Positions 60,920-64,000 of a stretch of DNA of 64,000 nt are shown one piece after another. The translations under genes were made by a program, and so were the position numbers. The stretch spans positions 558,001 to 622,000 of the forward strand of contig CAWEMO010000005.1 of NCBI GenBank assembly GCA_963810195.1. Direction: 5' to 3'. Source of the stretch: Chersky-840 sp963810195 (GTDB lineage Bacteria > Actinomycetota > Acidimicrobiia > Acidimicrobiales > UBA8190). Below the pieces are notes generated by a model. It was given only the letters and a program-made list of their open reading frames with translations, did not search any database and was not told the origin of the DNA. Within the stretch, counting starts at the first letter, position 1; each line of letters opens with the position of its first letter.

Positions 60920-62701
60920 ATGCCCCAACGCGTGGCGCTCGCCCCACCCCTCGCCGAGGTGCCCCTCCCCGCCAGGAACGTCGCCGCCCTGCTGAGGCGA
61001 AACGGAACCGAGGCGAACCTCGCCAGCCGGCCTGCGCTTCGCTTCGGCGACCAGGTGTGGACCCATCGAGAGCTCCTAGTTGAAGCCGAGCGGTTCGCCG
61101 CGCTCTTCCGGGCCCGGCTCGACCCTGGCCGGCCTCCTCATGTCGCCGTGCTCCTCGACAACACCCCGGACTATGTCTTCGCGCTTTGCGGGGCCGGACT
61201 TGTCGGAGCTGCACTGGTGGGGCTGAATCACACACGGCGGGGGGAACACCTGACGCGCGACATGTCGCACACCGACGTACAGCTCGTCATTACTGAGCGT
61301 CGCCAACAGCAACTGCTCCAGCCCGTCGCTGACGGGTTTGAGCTGCCGGGTGGGCTCCTTGTCTCGCAGCGTTTCTCCGACCCCGAGGATCCACCCATTT
61401 CGGCAGGTGAGCCATTGGAAGAGGCGCTCGATACGGCCGGTGACGACGTCTTAGGCGAGGGTCTTCGACACCCGCGGACCACTGAATACGAGCCCGAGGT
61501 CCTATGGGCTCTGCTCTTCACGTCCGGCACCTCCGCCGCGCCCAAGGCGGTGCGTTGTTCACAGCGCAGGCTGCTCACCACGGGGGTGCGGATGGCCACG
61601 ATGCTCGGAGTCGGTCCTGACGACGTCGGGTACGCAGCCATGCCACTCTTCCACGCCAATTCCTTGATGTCGGGCCTTGCGCCCGCGTTGGTGACGGGCG
61701 CATCCCTCTCTCTGGCTCGCCGCTTCAGTGCTTCCGGTTTCCTCCCAGATGTGCGGCACTACGGGGCCACCTGGTTCAACTACACCGGCAAACTGCTGGC
61801 CTACCTTCTTGCCACGCCGGAGCGAGAGGACGACGCCGAAAACACGTTGAGGATTGCCTTCGGTAACGAGGGTTCACCTCACGTCGTCGAGGCAGCGGCA
61901 AAGCGCTTTGGTATCGAAATCGTCGACGTCTTCGGCTCCACCGAGGGTGCCATCGCGTTGGACCGCACCGGCGGTCCACCCCGGGGCTCTGTCGGACGCC
62001 TCCGGAAGGGGATCGCCGTTGTCGACTCCGACGGTGGCGAGGTCCCGAAGGCTCGATTCGATGATGATGGCCGTCTCGTCAATGCCGAGGAGTGCGTGGG
62101 GGAGATCGTCAACACACTTGGCGTGGGGCCATTCGAGGGCTACTACCGCAACGCGGAGGCCATGCGACACACCACGCGCAAGGGCTGGTACTGGAGTGGC
62201 GACCTCGGGTATGTCGACGAAGATGGCTGGGTGTACTTTGCCGGGCGCACGTCCGACTGGCTCCGAGTGGACGGGGAGAATTTCCCTGCCATTCCGATCG
62301 AGGCCATCATCACCCGCCATCCCGACGTCATGATGGCGTCGGTCTACGGCGTTCCCGACGTCGATTCAGGCGATCAGGTCATGGTGGCCCTCGTGCTGCG
62401 CGACGGGCTCAGTTTCGATGGCAAGGCCTTCGCTGCCTGGCTGGATCGACAGCCCGATCTCAGCCCCAAGTGGCGGCCGCGCTTCGTCCGATTGTGCGAG
62501 GTGCTTCCCACCACTCCGACCAACAAGATCCTCACCCGGGCACTCGTCCACGAGAAGTTCCGATTCGATCGTGTTGGTGGGGATCCGCTCTACATGCGTC
62601 CACGCCAGGAGGCCTTCTTTCGCCGCTTCACCGCAGAGGAGGAAAAGACTCTGCGCCGCGGCTTCGAGGCCAATGGGCGCAGCCAGGCCTGGGAGCTCTG
62701 A
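60920..62701 (+). CDS. Acyl-CoA ligase (FadD family)
   Basis: ATG 60920 gives 593 residues. AMP-binding motifs are present: LLFTSGTSAAPKAV (P-loop), DVFGSTEGAIALD, YWSGDLGYVDEDGW and the hinge/Lys region TPTNKILTRALVHE. The sequence follows the long FadD17-like subgroup. It activates a carboxylic acid to its CoA thioester, the first step for the adjacent racemase and thiolase. Confidence 0.93.
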   Translation: MPQRVALAPPLAEVPLPARNVAALLRRNGTEANLASRPALRFGDQVWTHRELLVEAERFAALFRARLDPGRPPHVAVLLDNTPDYVFALCGAGLVGAALVGLNHTRRGEHLTRDMSHTDVQLVITERRQQQLLQPVADGFELPGGLLVSQRFSDPEDPPISAGEPLEEALDTAGDDVLGEGLRHPRTTEYEPEVLWALLFTSGTSAAPKAVRCSQRRLLTTGVRMATMLGVGPDDVGYAAMPLFHANSLMSGLAPALVTGASLSLARRFSASGFLPDVRHYGATWFNYTGKLLAYLLATPEREDDAENTLRIAFGNEGSPHVVEAAAKRFGIEIVDVFGSTEGAIALDRTGGPPRGSVGRLRKGIAVVDSDGGEVPKARFDDDGRLVNAEECVGEIVNTLGVGPFEGYYRNAEAMRHTTRKGWYWSGDLGYVDEDGWVYFAGRTSDWLRVDGENFPAIPIEAIITRHPDVMMASVYGVPDVDSGDQVMVALVLRDGLSFDGKAFAAWLDRQPDLSPKWRPRFVRLCEVLPTTPTNKILTRALVHEKFRFDRVGGDPLYMRPRQEAFFRRFTAEEEKTLRRGFEANGRSQAWEL

Positions 62702-62816
62702 GGAGTCGTACCGGCTCGCTCCCAGTCGGGCGTCCTCTCATCCCGGAATCTGCATGTGTCGATTCGGTTCTCCTCGGCCGATGTGAGGCCACTCTGGCGC
62801 GGAAGGACCGAGCTCA

Positions 62817-63224
62817 TCACGCCGGGTGGGAGTCCTTCTGGAGTACCTTCGCTTTGGCGGCCTCGAACTCCTCGGGGGACAGCACTCCCCGGTCGCGGAG
62901 CTCCGCCAGTCTGCTCAACTCCTCGGAAACCGATGCCGTGCCACCAAACCCGCGGAGATGGTGCTGCACCTCGTTCTGCGCCTGGACTGCCCGCAACGTT
63001 CGCTCGTGCATCTCGCCACCCCGCGCGATCAGGTAGATGAGCACACCTATGAGGGGGACGATGAAGATGCCGAGCACCCACAGCGCCTTGGCGAAGCCCG
63101 ACAGGTCGTGACTCCGGAAGATGTCGACAAAGATCGATATCACCAGCCAGATCCAAAGGACGAAGATCACGACCTCCAAGATCGTCCAGAAAGCGTCGAG
63201 CAGTGGGTACGAAGAGAGGATCAT
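62817..63224 (-). CDS. PLDc_N plus SHOCT membrane protein
   Basis: ATG 63224 follows GGAGGAGACA; 135 residues. Two transmembrane helices (ILEVVIFVLWIWLVISIFV and LWVLGIFIVPLIGVLIYLIA) form the PLDc_N unit. A SHOCT motif ends the protein (RLAELRDRGVLSPEEFEAAK). This is a very common actinobacterial small membrane protein of unknown role. Confidence 0.92.
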   Translation of the reverse strand: MILSSYPLLDAFWTILEVVIFVLWIWLVISIFVDIFRSHDLSGFAKALWVLGIFIVPLIGVLIYLIARGGEMHERTLRAVQAQNEVQHHLRGFGGTASVSEELSRLAELRDRGVLSPEEFEAAKAKVLQKDSHPA

Positions 63225-63351
63225 TGTCTCCTCCGATCTAAGGGCGAATCGAGTGCCTGATGCATGATTGGTGACAAAGATTACGTGCCCGGGCGCTCGT
63301 GCGCATCGGACAGCACCGACGCATCGGTCCGAGCGTCGCGGATCGGCCTCT

Positions 63352-63999
63352 TCAGCGACTGGTGTGGTCGATGCTCCCGATCTCGTGCAGCCACTCGGCA
63401 GTGCGTCGAAGCCCGTCGTCAAGGCTGATGGGTTCGTACCCGAGCCGCTTGTGCGTCTTCGACTCGGCCAAGGGACGGCGCGGCGTCGTGACCGAGGCCA
63501 ACTTGAAGGCGATTGCCATCAGCGTCGGTCCGAAGACGGCAAGCAGCTCCGGGTCATCCGACGGTGCGACGTCCACAACTCGGTGGTCGATGCCGGCCAG
63601 GGCACAGATCCGGTTGCAGGCCTCGGCCGTGCTCACCACGTCCTCGGGCCGGCCATCGAGCATGTAGCGCTCACCTGACACGCCACGGTCCAGGGCCAGG
63701 ATGCATCCGCGTGCGATGTCATCGGCAAATACCCAGCTCACAGGAAAGGTCAGGTACTGCGTGATGCGCCGACGAAGGGCGGAAAGGAGGACCCGATTGA
63801 AGCTTGTCCGACCTAGGGCGTTGCTGGCCACCGGGGATGGCCCGAATATGGCACCCGGATGCGTCGTGACGACGTCCTGCCCGGCGCCAGCGCGGGCCAT
63901 GGCGTCTTGGAATGCCGCCATCTTGGTGATCGTGTAAGGGTCCGAACTCGGATCCTTCATCACCGGGGCGTCCTCGCGCTCGAGACCCCCTGCGGTGTC
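63352..63999 (-). CDS. NAD-dependent epimerase/dehydratase-like SDR (5' end outside window)
   Basis: The frame enters from beyond the right edge and stops at 63352. The extended-SDR active site is DPYTITKMAAFQDAM (Y-x3-K). THPGAIFGPS, FVFADDIARGCILALDRG-like sequence (here WVFADDIARG) and ERYMLDGRPEDV follow in the order of dihydroflavonol-4-reductase/steroid-dehydrogenase-like SDRs. The N-terminal NAD-binding half is not in the window. Its substrate may be a sterol-like or other secondary alcohol. Confidence 0.88.
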   Translation of the reverse strand, partial: DTAGGLEREDAPVMKDPSSDPYTITKMAAFQDAMARAGAGQDVVTTHPGAIFGPSPVASNALGRTSFNRVLLSALRRRITQYLTFPVSWVFADDIARGCILALDRGVSGERYMLDGRPEDVVSTAEACNRICALAGIDHRVVDVAPSDDPELLAVFGPTLMAIAFKLASVTTPRRPLAESKTHKRLGYEPISLDDGLRRTAEWLHEIGSIDHTSR

Positions 64000-64000
64000 G

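Overview
The window reads as chromosomal DNA from a GC-rich actinobacterium, most likely an Acidimicrobiia-like lineage. The signs are the very high GC content, frequent GTG starts and GTGA/ATGA stop-start overlaps, a KstR-type TetR regulator, DUF35/thiolase acyl-CoA operons, a class-E-sortase-type LAFTG surface protein, and the Trp-rich C-terminal motif WWMASDGKWYPPE, which I associate with this class (inference).

Layout. (1) 1-1553: the end of an acyl-CoA module (zinc-ribbon DUF35 plus thiolase-like protein). (2) 1748-9295: a cell-envelope cluster with a Pro-rich membrane protein, DUF4129, DUF4350, MoxR ATPase, DUF58, SpoIIM-like and RDD proteins; four of the first five genes abut or overlap. 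(3) 9301-22480: accessory catabolism with aldehyde dehydrogenase, D-aminoacylase-like amidohydrolase, cyclase, two divergent TetR genes, Zn-alcohol dehydrogenase, an ArsR-SRPBCC fusion, and a tightly coupled DUF35-DUF35-thiolase-thiolase operon with a 3Fe-4S ferredoxin. Several inverted-repeat operators can be seen here, including one shared by a TetR gene and the aldehyde dehydrogenase gene. (4) 22486-25049: housekeeping gltX, a DUF218 protein, tRNA-Gln and tRNA-Glu.

(5) 25005-37699: an integrated element. The last 46 bases of the tRNA-Glu region (25005-25050) recur exactly at 37654-37699. A tyrosine integrase gene, broken by a frameshift, lies just inside the tRNA. The interior holds IS3 and IS256 insertions, a second intact tyrosine recombinase, a fragment of a third, UspA, lipoproteins, small zinc-finger and coiled-coil genes and two related hairpins. 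(6) 37700-50300: an insertion-sequence graveyard (IS3 split by an IS110 remnant, a 469-bp IS3 deletion derivative, decayed IS110 copies) mixed with small genes, cupin, DUF3303, DUF1707, LemA, an HtpX-like protease, a membrane spermidine-synthase-like protein and a truncated nucleotide cyclase.

(7) 50340-56527: YggU, secreted proteins, a STAS anti-anti-sigma factor and a large sortase-type surface protein with a 529-bp internal duplication. (8) 56798-63999: a second catabolic locus. An alpha-methylacyl-CoA racemase-like CoA transferase and a Rieske oxygenase are divergent from a thiolase and an acyl-CoA ligase, with a sugar-nucleotide-epimerase-like SDR running off the end. With region 3 it suggests degradation of branched, steroid-like or terpenoid acids. 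The substrate cannot be read from sequence.
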